A stretch of 64,000 nt of DNA from Enterobacter chengduensis (GTDB taxonomy: Bacteria; Pseudomonadota; Gammaproteobacteria; Enterobacterales; Enterobacteriaceae): contig NZ_CP043318.1 in NCBI RefSeq assembly GCF_001984825.2, positions 496,001 to 560,000 of the forward strand, given 5' to 3'. Position numbers and translations under genes: made by a program. The notes beneath the pieces are model-generated. The model searched no databases, was not told the origin of the DNA, and saw nothing but the letters and a program-made list of their open reading frames with translations. Shown here one piece after another: positions 1-11,869 of this stretch; the first letter of the stretch is position 1, and each line of letters opens with the position of its first letter.

Positions 1-174
1 CTGGCTGAGATAGCGCAGGGCATCATAGAGTAGCGCCTCTTTATCCGGCCAGAAGCGCTTAAGTTCATCCAGAGGATAATCGATACGGTCGGCTACCATC
101 TCAAGCGTGGTGCTGGCGATCCCTTGAATCTCAAGTAATTGCAGGGCTTGTCCCAGTACGTCTTCACGTTGCAC
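1..174 (-). CDS. yjdC: TetR-like transcriptional regulator YjdC, N-terminal part (cut by window start)
   Basis: The minus strand encodes 58 codons running off the left edge. They match the beginning of the E. coli regulator YjdC as I remember it (QREDVLG, then a helix-turn-helix region ending near [19 protein letters not shown]). The start is the GTG at 174, in the place of the ATG of E. coli. It lies 49 bp downstream of dsbD on the same strand, so it may be co-transcribed with it. The target of this regulator is unknown to me, and the ligand-binding C-terminal part is outside the window. Confidence 0.8.
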   Translation of the reverse strand, partial: MQREDVLGQALQLLEIQGIASTTLEMVADRIDYPLDELKRFWPDKEALLYDALRYLSQ

Positions 175-223
175 GATTATCTCCTCCGCTATTCCCAACG
201 GTTTGTTCCGTTTAAAGTGTTGT

Positions 224-1915
224 TTACGGTTGGCGATTGCGCAAATGCGCGCTAAATGCTGCTGCATCCATAAACCCGGTTACACGCTGTTCTGGCTGCT
301 CCTGGCCCTGTTGATTAAAGAACAGGATGGTTGGCAGCCCGAGTACGTTAAGCTGCTTCAGCAGAGCCTTATCCTGCGCATTGTTGGCGGTCACATTCGC
401 CTGAAGTAACACGGTCTCTTTCAGGGCGCTTTGTACCTGCGGATCGCTAAAGGTGTATTTTTCAAACTCTTTACAGGCGACACACCAGTCGGCATAGAGA
501 TCGAGCATCACCGGTTTACCGTTCGCCTTTGCCAGGGCACTGTTGAGTTCATCCACGTTTTGAATCTGGGTGAAGTTCAGATGTGCCTGAGTCTGACTCA
601 CCGGCGAACCGAACGCCCAGTCCTGCAGAGGACGAACGCTCACCAGCGCGGCAGCCAGCAGCAGGATTTGCACCAGGCGCATCCATGGCTTCTTCGCCCC
701 GAGGCTGACGATAAATGCCCAGGCAAAGAATGCGACGCCAAGCGTCGCCCACAGGCGCAGGCCCCATGCGTCGCCGATGATACGCTCAAGGAGGAACACC
801 GGCAGCGCGAGGATGACAAAGCCAAATGCGGTTTTCACGGTCTCCATCCACGGGCCGCTTTTCGGCAGCAGTCGATTGCCGAAGACCGTGACCAGGATCA
901 GCGGCAGCCCCATGCCAAGAGCGTACAGGTACAACGTTCCGCCGCCGAGCCACATGTTGCCGCTTTGGGCGATATAAAGCAGGATGGCGCTCAGCGGGGC
1001 GGTGGTGCAGGGGGAACAAATCAAACCGGCGATGGCGCCCATCACAAATACGCCGCCAGGCGAGCCACCCTGCTGGCGGTTACTCATCAGCGTTAGGCGC
1101 GTTTGAAGTGCCGACGGTAACTGCAGCGTGAACAATCCGAACATCGACAGTGCCAGCAGAATGAAGACCACGGACAGGCCAATAAGGACGTAAGGATGCT
1201 GCAGTGCGGCCTGGAACTGTAGCCCGGCAGCGGCAACCACAAGGCCAAGGGCGGTGTAGGTCAACGCCATGCCCTGCACGTAAATAAAGGCCAACAGCAG
1301 CGCGCGTGCGGTGGAAAGCCGTTGCTTACCGCCCAGCACGATGCCAGAGATGAGCGGATACATCGGCAGCACGCAGGGGGTAAAGGCAATGCCAATGCCA
1401 ATCAGTAAGGCCCACAGCGCGGAGAACGGCAGGTCAGCAGGAGCTTCACGCTTCTCGCCCGAAGGCAGAGGGATAACCGCGGCAGCCGCTTTCACTTCAC
1501 TGAGCGGAACGACCTTCGTTTCCGGCGGATAGCAGAATCCCGCGTCCGCGCATCCCTGATAGGTCACCGTCAACGTCGCGCCTTTATTCGCCTGATTCAC
1601 CGTGACGGGGACGCGCAGGCCCTGGCGGTAGATTTCACTCTTACCGTAGAACTCGTCCTCATGCCACTCGCCAGCGGGCATCTGTAATGCGCCCACGCTG
1701 GCCTGCGAAGGGGTAATGCTTACCTGCTTGCGATAGAGGTAATAGCCCTCTTTTACCTGCCAGGTAAGCGTCAGGTCGTGCTGGTTTTGCTGAAAATCGA
1801 AAACAAACGCCTGGTCGGCGGGAATGAAGTTCGAACGGCCGGGTGCGTCAAACAACCCGGCAAAAACTGATGTGCTGCACAGCAGCAGGATCAGCGTAAG
1901 GAAGCGTTGAGCCAT
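224..1915 (-). CDS. dsbD: Thiol:disulfide interchange protein DsbD (cytochrome c biogenesis reductase)
   Basis: Inner-membrane electron carrier that passes reducing power from cytoplasmic thioredoxin to periplasmic DsbC, DsbG and CcmG. The 563-residue precursor has a signal peptide (about 1-19), a periplasmic alpha domain with the cysteine pair C122/C128 ([11 protein letters not shown]), and a central eight-helix membrane domain with the redox motifs FTPCVLP and [11 protein letters not shown]-terminal thioredoxin-like gamma domain carries CVAC at 478-481. Its length equals the usual family length. The start overlaps the end of cutA by 25 bases, so the two are probably translated from one transcript. 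Confidence 0.97.
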   Translation of the reverse strand: MAQRFLTLILLLCSTSVFAGLFDAPGRSNFIPADQAFVFDFQQNQHDLTLTWQVKEGYYLYRKQVSITPSQASVGALQMPAGEWHEDEFYGKSEIYRQGLRVPVTVNQANKGATLTVTYQGCADAGFCYPPETKVVPLSEVKAAAAVIPLPSGEKREAPADLPFSALWALLIGIGIAFTPCVLPMYPLISGIVLGGKQRLSTARALLLAFIYVQGMALTYTALGLVVAAAGLQFQAALQHPYVLIGLSVVFILLALSMFGLFTLQLPSALQTRLTLMSNRQQGGSPGGVFVMGAIAGLICSPCTTAPLSAILLYIAQSGNMWLGGGTLYLYALGMGLPLILVTVFGNRLLPKSGPWMETVKTAFGFVILALPVFLLERIIGDAWGLRLWATLGVAFFAWAFIVSLGAKKPWMRLVQILLLAAALVSVRPLQDWAFGSPVSQTQAHLNFTQIQNVDELNSALAKANGKPVMLDLYADWCVACKEFEKYTFSDPQVQSALKETVLLQANVTANNAQDKALLKQLNVLGLPTILFFNQQGQEQPEQRVTGFMDAAAFSAHLRNRQP

Positions 1916-2214
1916 GAGAGATAGTCGTTATCGCCATGAACCACTGGCAAGACCAGCAGTTCCGGGGTTTGGTAAGGATGATGAGACTTGAGGCAGTCCA
2001 GAAGCGCCTGCTGATTCGCCAGATTCGTTTTGAGCAGCATCTGGACTTCGTACTCTTGCTCCAGCTTGCCTTCCCAGTAATAAAGGGACGTGGCCCCGGG
2101 GAGGAGCGTCACGCAGGCTGCCAGTTTTTCGGCCAGCACTTTGGCGGCGAGATCCTGGGCAGAGGCTTCATCAGGGGCGGTACACAGTACGACAACAGCA
2201 TCAGGCGTGTTCAC
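1891..2214 (-). CDS. cutA: Divalent-cation tolerance protein CutA
   Basis: Small cytoplasmic protein of the CutA1 family, a very stable trimer with a ferredoxin-like fold, linked to copper tolerance in E. coli although its molecular role is still debated. The 107-residue product has the conserved core [15 protein letters not shown], the [10 protein letters not shown] strand and the C-terminal [13 protein letters not shown]. It is about five residues shorter at the N terminus than the E. coli protein. A CCTCCT on the plus strand just beyond 2214 gives a strong AGGAGG ribosome site for this start. It is followed by dsbD with a 25-base overlap. Confidence 0.95.
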   Translation of the reverse strand: MNTPDAVVVLCTAPDEASAQDLAAKVLAEKLAACVTLLPGATSLYYWEGKLEQEYEVQMLLKTNLANQQALLDCLKSHHPYQTPELLVLPVVHGDNDYLSWLNASLR

Positions 2215-2278
2215 AAGTGGACCTCCTCATCACGAAAGGCTTCACTATATCACGCAAGGCGGTTGGTCATTAATGAAA

Positions 2279-2297
2279 CGGGCCGCAGAGCGGCCCG
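2279..2297 (-). terminator. Hairpin downstream of dcuA
   Basis: A perfect 8-bp stem (CGGGCCGC 2279-2286, loop AGA, GCGGCCCG 2290-2297) lies between dcuA and cutA. On the minus strand it is followed by a short T-containing stretch (TTTCATTAAT), so termination of dcuA is plausible but probably incomplete. On the plus strand it is followed by a better T-rich run, where no gene needs it. Confidence 0.55.
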
Positions 2298-2327
2298 ATT
2301 TTAACTATTTTTACAATCATTCACCGT

Positions 2328-3629
2328 TTACAGCACCACGCCGCCAATGATAAAGCCGAGGATCACGCAAAGCGAAATGGCGACCACGCCAGGGATCAGA
2401 AACGCGTGGTTAAACACATACTTACCAATACGGGTTGAGCCAGTATCGTCCATCTCCACTGCCGCCAGCAGGGTTGGGTAGGTTGGCAGAACGAACAGGG
2501 CCGAAACCGCCGCGAAAGAGGCAATCGCCGTCAGCGGCGTAACGCCCAGCATCAGTGCCGCAGGCATCAGCGCTTTGGTGGTCGCTGCCTGCGAGTAAAG
2601 CAGGGTAGCGGCAAAGAACAGCACCACCGCCAGCAGCCACGGATAGTTGTGCAGCAGGTCGCCCGCTACGGTCTGAATATCGCTGATGTGCGCCTTCACG
2701 AAGGTATCGCCGAGCCATGCCACACCCAGTACGCACACGCAGGCGCTCATACCGGATTTGAAGGTGCTGGCGTTCAGCACTTCACTGGTGTCAATTTTAC
2801 AGGTGATGCTAATCAGCGTCGCGATAGTCAGCATAAACACCACAATCGCTTCGTTACGCGGCAGGACCGGGTTCTGGATCAGACCCACGGTGTCGCTGAT
2901 GGCGGTCGCGTAGAACATCACCGCGACGATACCGATCAGGAACAGCAGCACGGAGCGCTTCGCGTGCGGCTTCAGCTCGAAGACCTGGCTGCCGCGCAGG
3001 CTCACTTCGCCTTTTGCCAGACGCTCCTGGTACACCGGATCGTCCTTCAGCTCGGCGCCGAGGAAGTTACACAGCACGGCGGTAATCATCACCGCAATCA
3101 GCGTCACCGGAATACAGATCGCCAGCAGCGTCAGATAGCTCACGCCCATCGGCTCGAGGATACCGGCGAAGAAGACCACCGCTGCGGAAATCGGCGAAGC
3201 GGTAATCGCAATCTGGGACGCGACGACGGCAATAGAGAGCGGACGAGAAGGACGGATACCCTGCTCTTTCGCCACTTCGGTAATCACCGGTAGCGTAGAG
3301 AAAGCGGTGTGGCCCGTGCCGGCGAGAATGGTCATAAACCAGGTCACCAGCGGAGCAAGGAAGGTAATGTACTTTGGATGGCGGCGCAGCATTCGCTCCG
3401 CCAGGCTCACCAGGTAGTCCATACCGCCTGCCACCTGCATGGCGGCAATAGCGGCAATAACAGCCATTATGATTTCGATAACGTCGAACGGGATAGCGCC
3501 GGGTTTAATCTGAAAGATAAGGGTAAGAACGAGCACTCCAAGACCGCCGGCAAAACCGATGCCGATACCCCCGAGTCGTGCTCCCAAATAAATCGCCAAC
3601 AAGACGATGACGAGTTCTGCTCCAAACAT
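2328..3629 (-). CDS. dcuA: Anaerobic C4-dicarboxylate transporter DcuA
   Basis: Inner-membrane antiporter of the Dcu family that exchanges aspartate, fumarate, malate and succinate. The 433 residues are almost all hydrophobic segments, as expected for a protein with 10-12 membrane passes, and the length equals the E. coli protein. It lies 115 bp downstream of aspA on the same strand, the classic aspA-dcuA pair: AspA makes fumarate from aspartate and DcuA brings aspartate in and succinate out. A hairpin terminator separates the two genes, so partial readthrough or a separate dcuA promoter is likely. Confidence 0.96.
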   Translation of the reverse strand: MFGAELVIVLLAIYLGARLGGIGIGFAGGLGVLVLTLIFQIKPGAIPFDVIEIIMAVIAAIAAMQVAGGMDYLVSLAERMLRRHPKYITFLAPLVTWFMTILAGTGHTAFSTLPVITEVAKEQGIRPSRPLSIAVVASQIAITASPISAAVVFFAGILEPMGVSYLTLLAICIPVTLIAVMITAVLCNFLGAELKDDPVYQERLAKGEVSLRGSQVFELKPHAKRSVLLFLIGIVAVMFYATAISDTVGLIQNPVLPRNEAIVVFMLTIATLISITCKIDTSEVLNASTFKSGMSACVCVLGVAWLGDTFVKAHISDIQTVAGDLLHNYPWLLAVVLFFAATLLYSQAATTKALMPAALMLGVTPLTAIASFAAVSALFVLPTYPTLLAAVEMDDTGSTRIGKYVFNHAFLIPGVVAISLCVILGFIIGGVVL

Positions 3630-3692
3630 AAGGACCTGCCTTGCTTATTAACAAGTTGATATTGAATTGTTGTATTTTGGTAACGCCTAAAA

Positions 3693-3722
3693 AGAAAAAA
3701 GGCACGTCACAAGTGACGTGCC
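3693..3722 (-). terminator. Intrinsic terminator of aspA
   Basis: Perfect 10-bp inverted repeat (GGCACGTCAC 3701-3710 and GTGACGTGCC 3713-3722). On the minus strand it is followed by a run of six T, the standard shape of a Rho-independent terminator. It sits directly after the aspA stop and before dcuA. Confidence 0.88.
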
Positions 3723-3744
3723 CTAAGAAGCCTAGCCTGAACGG

Positions 3745-5181
3745 TTACTGTTCGCTTTCATCGGTATATCGTTTCGCTTTATAGGCCGGGTGCATCAGGT
3801 TCTGGGCGGAGAAGATATCGTCCAGCTCGGCTTCGGTCAACAGCCCGCGCTCCAGCACCACTTCACGCACGCTCTTACCGGTTTCGGCACAAATCTTACC
3901 GACGATGTCACCGTTGTGGTGACCGATGAACGGGTTGAGGTAGGTGACGATCCCGATGGAGTTATAGACATAACCTTCACAGACTTCTTTATTGGCCGTG
4001 ATGCCGTTAATGCATTTTTCCAGCAGGTTGTAGCAGGCGTTGGTCAGGATGTGGATAGATTCAAACATCGCCTGGCCAATCACAGGCTCCATGACGTTCA
4101 GCTGCAGCTGACCCGCTTCAGAGGCCATGGTCACGGTCGTATCGTTACCGATGACTTTGAAGCAAACCTGGTTCACCACCTCTGGAACGACCGGGTTCAC
4201 CTTGGCTGGCATGATGGACGAACCCGCCTGCAGTTCTGGCAGGTTGATTTCGTTCAGGCCAGCGCGCGGACCGGAAGAGAGCAGGCGCAGGTCGTTACAA
4301 ATTTTGGACAGTTTCACCGCCAGACGTTTCAGCGCGCTGTGTACCATGACGTAGGCGCCGCAGTCTGAGGTGGCTTCAATCAGGTCTTCTGCAGGCACAA
4401 CCGGCAGGTTAGAAACTTCAGCCAGCTTCTGTACCGCCAGCTGCTGATAGCCATCCGGTGTGTTCAGACGCGTACCGATGGCGGTTGCGCCCAGGTTCAC
4501 TTCCAGCAGCAGCTCGGAGGTGCGCAGCAGGTTTTTCGTTTCTTCGTTGAGCAGCACGTTAAACGCGTGGAATTCCTGGCCGAGGGTCATCGGTACCGCG
4601 TCCTGCAGCTGGGTACGCCCCATTTTCAGGATGTCCTGGAACTCAACCGCTTTACGCTGGAAGCCATCGCCCAGCTGGTTGATCGCATCCACCAGCTTCA
4701 CGACAGAGGCATATACCGCGATACGGAAGCCGGTAGGGTAGGCGTCGTTGGTAGACTGGCATTTGTTAACGTGGTCGTTCGGGTTCAGGTACTGGTATTC
4801 ACCTTTCTGGTGACCCATCAGCTCCAGGCCGATGTTTGCCAGCACTTCGTTGGTATTCATGTTGACGGAGGTACCCGCGCCGCCCTGATAGACGTCAACC
4901 GGGAACTGATCCATGCATTTGCCGTTGTTCAGCACTTCATCGCAGGCTGCGATAATCGCATTTGCCGCGCTTTTAGGAATGGTTTGCAGCTCTTTGTTAG
5001 CCAGGGCTGCGGCTTTCTTCACCATCACCATGCCACGGACAAACTCAGGGATATCGCTGATTTTGCTGTTGCTGATGTAGAAGTTTTCAATCGCTCTCAG
5101 AGTGTGAACACCGTAGTAGGCATCCGCTGGAACTTCCCTGGTACCCAACAAGTCTTCTTCGATACGAATGTTGTTTAACAT
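3745..5181 (-). CDS. aspA: Aspartate ammonia-lyase (aspartase)
   Basis: Cytoplasmic homotetramer that converts L-aspartate into fumarate and ammonia. The 478-residue protein has the fumarase/aspartase signature [12 protein letters not shown] and the family segment [10 protein letters not shown]. The ORF extends 14 codons further, but the start at 5181 ([13 protein letters not shown]) gives the family length and is preceded by AAGAAGG on the coding strand. It feeds fumarate to the frdABCD enzyme encoded in the same window and is paired with dcuA. The long upstream region contains a good CRP-type site, which fits the catabolite control known in E. coli. Confidence 0.97.
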   Translation of the reverse strand: MLNNIRIEEDLLGTREVPADAYYGVHTLRAIENFYISNSKISDIPEFVRGMVMVKKAAALANKELQTIPKSAANAIIAACDEVLNNGKCMDQFPVDVYQGGAGTSVNMNTNEVLANIGLELMGHQKGEYQYLNPNDHVNKCQSTNDAYPTGFRIAVYASVVKLVDAINQLGDGFQRKAVEFQDILKMGRTQLQDAVPMTLGQEFHAFNVLLNEETKNLLRTSELLLEVNLGATAIGTRLNTPDGYQQLAVQKLAEVSNLPVVPAEDLIEATSDCGAYVMVHSALKRLAVKLSKICNDLRLLSSGPRAGLNEINLPELQAGSSIMPAKVNPVVPEVVNQVCFKVIGNDTTVTMASEAGQLQLNVMEPVIGQAMFESIHILTNACYNLLEKCINGITANKEVCEGYVYNSIGIVTYLNPFIGHHNGDIVGKICAETGKSVREVVLERGLLTEAELDDIFSAQNLMHPAYKAKRYTDESEQ

Positions 5182-5516
5182 GTGAACCTTCTTTTCAAGC
5201 TGCCGATGGATTGTACTAAACACACAGTATATATGTGGTTTTGAATATTTTCTGACCGACGATTATTCCCTCAATCAGCCAGATGCTCGAGATCATATGC
5301 TGATGATAGCGAATTGCCGTAAGCTGGATCACTTATTATCGAGCCGATTCCATGATAATTATTAATCTGTGAAATGGGTCACCGCTTTAATATTTCCAGA
5401 AAAAATATCCGTGCAAACCGATTGAATTTTCGCTAATCGACACCATCTCATACAAACGCGCGTCGCGAACACATTCAGACAGGGGCCCGATGGCACCTGC
5501 CACACAGGAGATGCCA
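5182..5516. other. 335-bp divergent control region between aspA and fxsA
   Basis: No gene is seen here. The minus strand carries TATACT (plus coordinates 5226-5231), a likely -10 element for aspA about 45 bases before its start, although no convincing -35 stands before it. A CRP-like site lies at 5365-5386. The rest is AT-rich and probably holds the fxsA promoter, which I could not place. Confidence 0.5.
5365..5386. promoter_or_regulatory. Probable CRP-cAMP site
   Basis: The core reads TGTGA-AATGGG-TCACC (5368-5383), nine of ten consensus positions with the right 6-base spacer. It is upstream of aspA, which is CRP-activated in E. coli. It is about 185 bases from the aspA start codon, so either the leader is long or the site also serves fxsA. 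Confidence 0.6.
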
Positions 5517-5981
5517 GTGCGCTGGATACCGTTTATTGCTTTCTTTCTCTATGTTTACATTGAGATTTCCATTTTCATCCAGGTGGCCCATGTGCTGGGC
5601 GTCCTGCTGACGCTGATTCTGGTGATTTTCACCTCCGTTATCGGCATGTCGCTGGTGCGTAATCAGGGTTTCAAAAATTTCCTGATAATGCAGCAGAAGA
5701 TGGCCGCAGGCGAAAGCCCGGCGGAAGAGATGATCAAAAGCGTGTCGCTGATTATCGCGGGGCTGCTGCTGATTCTGCCGGGGTTCTTCACCGACTTCCT
5801 TGGACTTCTGCTGCTTCTGCCGCCGGTGCAAAAGCACCTGACCATGAAGCTGCTGCCGCATCTGCGCTTTAGCCGTATGCCCGGCGGCGGGTTTAGCACC
5901 GGGCCAGGCGATACCTTCGAAGGGGAGTATCAGCGTAAGGATGAACAGCACGACCGTTTAGACCATAAAGACGATCGGTGA
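5517..5981 (+). CDS. fxsA: Membrane protein FxsA
   Basis: Inner-membrane protein whose overproduction relieves exclusion of phage T7 by the F plasmid in E. coli; its normal role is unknown. The 154-residue product has hydrophobic segments at about 4-45 and 70-105 and a charged C-terminal tail ending RLDHKDDR. I chose the GTG at 5517 (RWIPFIAFFLYVY follows) because AGGAG at 5506-5510 is six bases upstream; the in-frame ATG at 5511 touches the ribosome site and the one at 5490 lacks one. It is divergent from aspA. Confidence 0.9.
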   Translation: MRWIPFIAFFLYVYIEISIFIQVAHVLGVLLTLILVIFTSVIGMSLVRNQGFKNFLIMQQKMAAGESPAEEMIKSVSLIIAGLLLILPGFFTDFLGLLLLLPPVQKHLTMKLLPHLRFSRMPGGGFSTGPGDTFEGEYQRKDEQHDRLDHKDDR

Positions 5982-6004
5982 TGTTGTTGCCCGGTGAGCT
6001 TAGC

Positions 6005-7252
6005 TTACCGGGCCTCCGCGTTTTGCCGCTTCGGTAAAAACATCCACAGCCCCGCCAGCATCACGATCGCGTACAGGCTCTTCCATCCCACCATCGCCAG
6101 CAACAGCAGGCAAAGCACGCCCCCAACGACCGCCAGCGCTTTATAATGACCTTTCAGCAAACGACATCCCGCCAGCATGCACAGCAGGTAGATCATGATG
6201 AAAATGCCGTTGGCGTAGACGATCAGCGCGTCGAGATTGATCTTCAGCGCGTAAATACACAGCGTGCTCAGCACGCAGCAGCCCAGTACGGCATTCAGGG
6301 CATTTAACGGAAGCTGGCGTTTGGACAGACGCGCGAGGCGATTCTCAGGTTTGTAGAGCGCCTGCGACCACACCAGCCGGGCAAAGCTCTGGATATAAAT
6401 ATTCAGGCTGGCAAAACAGGCCAGATAGCCGATGACGCAGGCGATCCACAGCGCCTTCACGCCGAACAGTTCCACTACGATACCCGGCAGCGATGCCGCA
6501 GCAGCGAGATCCGCGCCGAACGCGTTGAAGTGTAATACCAGCACGGTGCACGCCCAGTAAACCGTGCCTGCCAGCAGCAGGCCTATCATCAGCGCGCGGG
6601 GGAAATCGCGTTCAGGCTGCTTAAATTCAGAGGCCAAATGGGCAAAGGCCTCCAGACCCACAAAACACCAGAACATAACGGAGAGCGCGGCGAAAAGCTG
6701 CGAGCGATCGACGTCTTTCACCGCCGGGAAGGGAATGTCCTTGATGGTAATATCGCCCGCCCACCAGATAGCGGCAACGAGCGCGACGATCAGCACCGCA
6801 ACCAGCGTCTGCAGGTTGGCGCTGGAGCTGGCCCCGCGAGAGCCCACCCACCAGACGATAGCCAGCGTACCCAGTTCGGCCAGCAGTAGCTGCTCGTTAT
6901 GCCAGCCAAACAGCGCCTGACCAAAGCCGGTGGCAATATGCAACGCCGCGGGAAGACCAACCGGAATGACGGAGAGAAACAGCCAGCCGGTCACTCGCTG
7001 TAATCGCGGGCCAAAGGCCAGCCCGACAAAGTGCGCCACGCCGCCCGCGCTGGGGAAATGTCGCCCCAGGATGGCGAACACAATGGCGATCGGGAAAACC
7101 AATACAATCAGCGCGGGCCATGCCCACAGGCTATTATTTCCAGCCACCATCGCCGCCAGTGCGGGTACGGCAAACACGCCCGTCCCTAACAAGGAGGTCG
7201 AGAGCAGACCAACACCCTGCGCCAGCCCCAACTCCTGCTTGAGTCCACTCAT
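6005..7252 (-). CDS. yjeH: L-methionine/branched-chain amino acid exporter YjeH
   Basis: Inner-membrane exporter of the APC superfamily, reported in E. coli to export methionine and branched-chain amino acids. The 415-residue protein has about 12 membrane segments, the N-terminal GLLSTSLLGTGVFAVPALAA typical of APC helix 1, and a conserved FVGLEAFAHLASEF. The ORF starts 17 codons further up, but MSGLKQELG at 7252 matches the family start, with AGGG eight bases before it. It converges on fxsA with only 23 bp between them. Confidence 0.93.
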   Translation of the reverse strand: MSGLKQELGLAQGVGLLSTSLLGTGVFAVPALAAMVAGNNSLWAWPALIVLVFPIAIVFAILGRHFPSAGGVAHFVGLAFGPRLQRVTGWLFLSVIPVGLPAALHIATGFGQALFGWHNEQLLLAELGTLAIVWWVGSRGASSSANLQTLVAVLIVALVAAIWWAGDITIKDIPFPAVKDVDRSQLFAALSVMFWCFVGLEAFAHLASEFKQPERDFPRALMIGLLLAGTVYWACTVLVLHFNAFGADLAAAASLPGIVVELFGVKALWIACVIGYLACFASLNIYIQSFARLVWSQALYKPENRLARLSKRQLPLNALNAVLGCCVLSTLCIYALKINLDALIVYANGIFIMIYLLCMLAGCRLLKGHYKALAVVGGVLCLLLLAMVGWKSLYAIVMLAGLWMFLPKRQNAEAR

Positions 7253-7318
7253 TAACATTGCCCTGCCCGTACCCAAAGAGAGGCGATGGTAACACTTTCG
7301 CAAATTTTTTTTTCGACT

Positions 7319-7725
<407 letters not shown>

Positions 7726-7744
7726 TTTACGCACGAGAATTTGA

Positions 7745-9400
<1,656 letters not shown>

Positions 9401-9426
9401 TCGTGCGCTCTACGTCGTAGAATGTG

Positions 9427-9465
9427 AAAAACCCCCGGGCAGAGATGCTCGGGGGTTTTTCTTTT
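9427..9465 (+). terminator. Intrinsic terminator of groESL
   Basis: A nine-pair GC-rich stem (CCCCCGGGC 9432-9440, loop of six, GCTCGGGGG 9447-9455, one G-U pair) is followed by TTTTTCTTTT and preceded by an A tract. This is a strong Rho-independent terminator. Confidence 0.93.
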
Positions 9466-9534
9466 GGTCATCTTTTAGGTATAAGATCTACACACGGACA
9501 ACTACTGTCCAGCTTATTGAAAACGAGGAATAAC

Positions 9535-9888
9535 ATGCGCGTAAAAGTCTGTGCAGGGATTGTAGGGGCAGCATTGCTGCTGGCGGGTTGTAGCTCCAGC
9601 AATGAGCTGTCGGCAGCGGGCCAGGGCGTTCGCTTTGTGGAAGATAAGCCTGGCAGTGAATGCCAGCTGTTAGGCACGGCAACCGGTGAGCAAAGTAACT
9701 GGATGTCGGGTCAGCATGGCGAAGAAGGCGGCTCAATGCGCGGTGCGGCAAACGCCCTGCGTAACCAGGCTGCAGCCATGGGCGGCAACGTGATTTACGG
9801 CGTGAGCAGCCCAACGCAGAGCATGTTGTCCAGCTTCGTGCCGACCGCCAGCCAGATGACGGGCCAGGTCTACAAGTGCCCGAACTGA
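9535..9888 (+). CDS. yjeI: DUF4156 lipoprotein YjeI
   Basis: Small secreted lipoprotein of unknown function. The 117-residue product has a signal peptide with the lipobox LLAGC (lipidated Cys at about 19), then a compact domain that in E. coli is assigned to DUF4156. The start at 9535 has GAGGAA in front of it; an upstream in-frame extension into the groEL terminator is not credible. The residue after the cysteine is Ser, which by the usual rule directs the protein to the outer membrane. It stands alone between the groESL terminator and convergent epmB. Confidence 0.9.
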   Translation: MRVKVCAGIVGAALLLAGCSSSNELSAAGQGVRFVEDKPGSECQLLGTATGEQSNWMSGQHGEEGGSMRGAANALRNQAAAMGGNVIYGVSSPTQSMLSSFVPTASQMTGQVYKCPN

Positions 9889-9898
9889 TGGCCTTTTT

Positions 9899-9932
9899 CC
9901 CTCTCCCTGTGGGAGAGGGTTAGGGTGAGGGG
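9899..9932. repeat. Palindromic intergenic repeat, copy 1
   Basis: A perfect 9-bp stem (CCCTCTCCC 9899-9907, loop TGT, GGGAGAGGG 9911-9919) is followed by TTAGGGTGAGGGG. The same design recurs at 13874, 45421 and around the insertion sequence at 46256/47561. Here it lies between convergent yjeI and epmB and may slow or stop transcription from both sides. Confidence 0.8.
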
Positions 9933-9935
9933 AAA

Positions 9936-10964
9936 CTAGCACTGCCGCAGCTGCAAATCCAGCGGCGTCTTGCTCGGCTCTCCGCCAATCTCGCGTGCCA
10001 GCTTCGGCACCATATAGCCTGAAACCAGCGTTAACAGTTCGCGCATAATCTGCCGGGCTTCTTCATCCGTCACCATGAAATGCGCCGCGCCCTGAACGCG
10101 ATCCAGCACGTGCAGGTAATAGGGCATCACGCCCGCATCAAACAGGGCATTGCTCAGGTCAGCCAGCACGCGGGCGTTGTCATTTACGCCGCGCAGCAGC
10201 ACGCTCTGGTTCAGCAGCGTCACGCCCGCTTTACGCAGTCGCGCCATCGCCGCGCGAAACGCATCGTCAATTTCGTTGGCGTGATTGATATGATTTACCA
10301 GCAGCACCTGCAGACGAGACTGCTCCAGGCGCGCCACCAGGCCGTCGGTGATGCGTGCAGGGATAACAATCGGTAAACGGCTGTGAATGCGCAGGCGCTT
10401 AACGTGCGGGGTGGCTTCAAGCTGGGTCATCAGCCAGTCCAGCTCATGATCTTTCGCCATCAGCGGGTCGCCGCCGGAAAAAATAATCTCATCCAGCTCC
10501 GGATGGGCGGCGATATAGTCCAGCGCGACCTGCCAGTTGCGTTTATTGCCCTGGTTTTCGGCATAGGGGAAGTGCCGACGGAAGCAATAACGACAATTTA
10601 CCGCGCAGCCGCCTTTTACCAGCAGCAGGGCGCGGTTGTGATACTTGTGCAGTAAACCCGGCACCACGCTGTTTTGCTCTTCCAGCGGATCGGTGCTGTA
10701 TCCCGGCGCAGTAATGAACTCATCCTGCGACGTAAGCGTCTGTTTTAAGAGCGGATCGTCGGGGTTGCCTTTCTCCATTCGCGCCACAAAGGCACGGGGA
10801 ACGCGCAGGGCGAAAAGGCGCTTTGCCTCGCGGCCTGCAAGCAACGCTGGGTGCTGATCGAGGTCTAAAAGACGCAGCAATTCATCAGGACTGGTGATTA
10901 CATCGGCAAGTTGCGATAACCAATCTTCTCTGGACGGGGTGTTTAGGGTTACAATATGCGCCAT
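9936..10964 (-). CDS. epmB: EF-P-(R)-beta-lysylation protein EpmB (lysine 2,3-aminomutase)
   Basis: Radical-SAM enzyme that turns L-alpha-lysine into (R)-beta-lysine, the group that EpmA attaches to elongation factor P. The 342 residues contain the iron-sulfur motif C120-x3-C124-x2-C127 (CAVNCRYCF), the SAM-binding GGDP segment and the PLP-binding lysine near the C terminus (K332). It is shorter than clostridial lysine aminomutases, as usual for EpmB. The gene is divergent from efp, with 40 bp between the start codons, so enzyme and substrate genes share a control region. Confidence 0.97.
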   Translation of the reverse strand: MAHIVTLNTPSREDWLSQLADVITSPDELLRLLDLDQHPALLAGREAKRLFALRVPRAFVARMEKGNPDDPLLKQTLTSQDEFITAPGYSTDPLEEQNSVVPGLLHKYHNRALLLVKGGCAVNCRYCFRRHFPYAENQGNKRNWQVALDYIAAHPELDEIIFSGGDPLMAKDHELDWLMTQLEATPHVKRLRIHSRLPIVIPARITDGLVARLEQSRLQVLLVNHINHANEIDDAFRAAMARLRKAGVTLLNQSVLLRGVNDNARVLADLSNALFDAGVMPYYLHVLDRVQGAAHFMVTDEEARQIMRELLTLVSGYMVPKLAREIGGEPSKTPLDLQLRQC

Positions 10965-11004
10965 TTTGTGGCTTAGCTACCAGTTAACAAATTTAGAGGG
11001 CCTT

Positions 11005-11571
11005 ATGGCAACGTACTATAGCAACGATTTTCGTGCTGGTCTTAAAATCATGATGGACGGCGAACCGTACGCGGTTGAAGCCAGCGAATTCGTTAAACCA
11101 GGTAAAGGCCAGGCATTCGCACGCGTTAAGCTGCGCCGTCTGCTGACCGGTACCCGCGTTGAGAAAACCTTCAAGTCTACTGACTCTGCTGAAGGCGCTG
11201 ATGTTGTAGATATGAACCTGACCTATCTGTACAACGACGGTGAGTTCTGGCATTTCATGAACAACTCCACTTTCGAACAGCTGTCTGCTGATGAGAAAGC
11301 GGTTGGCGATAGCGCTAAATGGCTGCTGGATCAGGCTGAGTGCATCGTGACCCTGTGGAACGGCCAGCCTATCGCTGTGACCCCACCAAACTTCGTAGAA
11401 CTGGAAATCGTTGAAACCGATCCAGGTCTGAAAGGTGATACCGCAGGTACCGGCGGTAAACCAGCCAAACTGTCTACCGGTGCAGTGGTTAAAGTGCCAC
11501 TGTTCGTACAGACTGGCGAAGTGATCAAAGTGGATACCCGCTCCGGCGAATACGTGTCCCGCGTGAAGTAA
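11005..11571 (+). CDS. efp: Elongation factor P
   Basis: tRNA-like protein that helps the ribosome form bonds at runs of proline. The 188-residue product has three beta-barrel domains and the modification loop PGKGQAF with K34, the residue that receives beta-lysine from EpmA/EpmB. The ORF extends upstream, but [12 protein letters not shown] at 11005 is the family start and is preceded by AGAGGG. It is divergent from epmB, and epmA lies 8 kb further on. Confidence 0.98.
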   Translation: MATYYSNDFRAGLKIMMDGEPYAVEASEFVKPGKGQAFARVKLRRLLTGTRVEKTFKSTDSAEGADVVDMNLTYLYNDGEFWHFMNNSTFEQLSADEKAVGDSAKWLLDQAECIVTLWNGQPIAVTPPNFVELEIVETDPGLKGDTAGTGGKPAKLSTGAVVKVPLFVQTGEVIKVDTRSGEYVSRVK

Positions 11572-11588
11572 TTTACGTCATGATTGAC

Positions 11589-11616
11589 GGCGCAGCGCCC
11601 GCTGCGCCTGATTTTT
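11589..11616 (+). terminator. Intrinsic terminator of efp
   Basis: A GC-rich inverted repeat (GGCGCAGCG 11589-11597 and CGCTGCGCC 11600-11608) is followed by TGATTTTT. It separates efp from the entericidin genes. Confidence 0.8.
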
Positions 11617-11626
11617 GCAGGCAGGG

Positions 11627-11761
11627 ATGATGAAACGTACCGTTAAAATTCTGCTACTGTTGGCGCTTTCCAGTGCATTGCTTTCCGGATGTAACACCGC
11701 GCGCGGCGTGGGTGAAGATATCCAGGATCTCGGCCATATCATTTCTCACGCTGCCAGCTAA
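11627..11761 (+). CDS. ecnA: Entericidin A lipoprotein
   Basis: A 44-codon reading frame beginning ATG ATG AAA at 11627. The product has a signal peptide and lipobox LLSGC (Cys22), then NTARGVGEDIQDLG, the entericidin pattern. EcnA is described in Citrobacter and E. coli as the antidote partner of the bacteriolytic lipopeptide EcnB, although this toxin-antidote view is not firmly proven. AGGCAGGG lies just before the two ATGs, so translation may start at the second one (11630). It shares the NT(A/T)RGVG core with ecnB next door, which suggests an ancient duplication. Confidence 0.9.
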   Translation: MMKRTVKILLLLALSSALLSGCNTARGVGEDIQDLGHIISHAAS

Positions 11762-11812
11762 CACCGTTTAATTTTCCTAAAAATGCTTCCTTTTCCGTCA
11801 AACGGCGGGATC

Positions 11813-11838
11813 TTGTCTATTCTTAAGTTGCTATACAC
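11813..11838 (+). promoter_or_regulatory. Probable stationary-phase promoter of ecnB
   Basis: CTATACAC (11831-11838) resembles the sigma-S -10 element (CTATAC-). The upstream TTGTCT at 11813 is spaced too closely (12 bases) for a good sigma-70 promoter, which also fits sigma-S use. In E. coli and Citrobacter ecnB is sigma-S dependent. Confidence 0.5.
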
Positions 11839-11869
11839 AAAACAACTTTGGCTATAAAAGGAAGATATT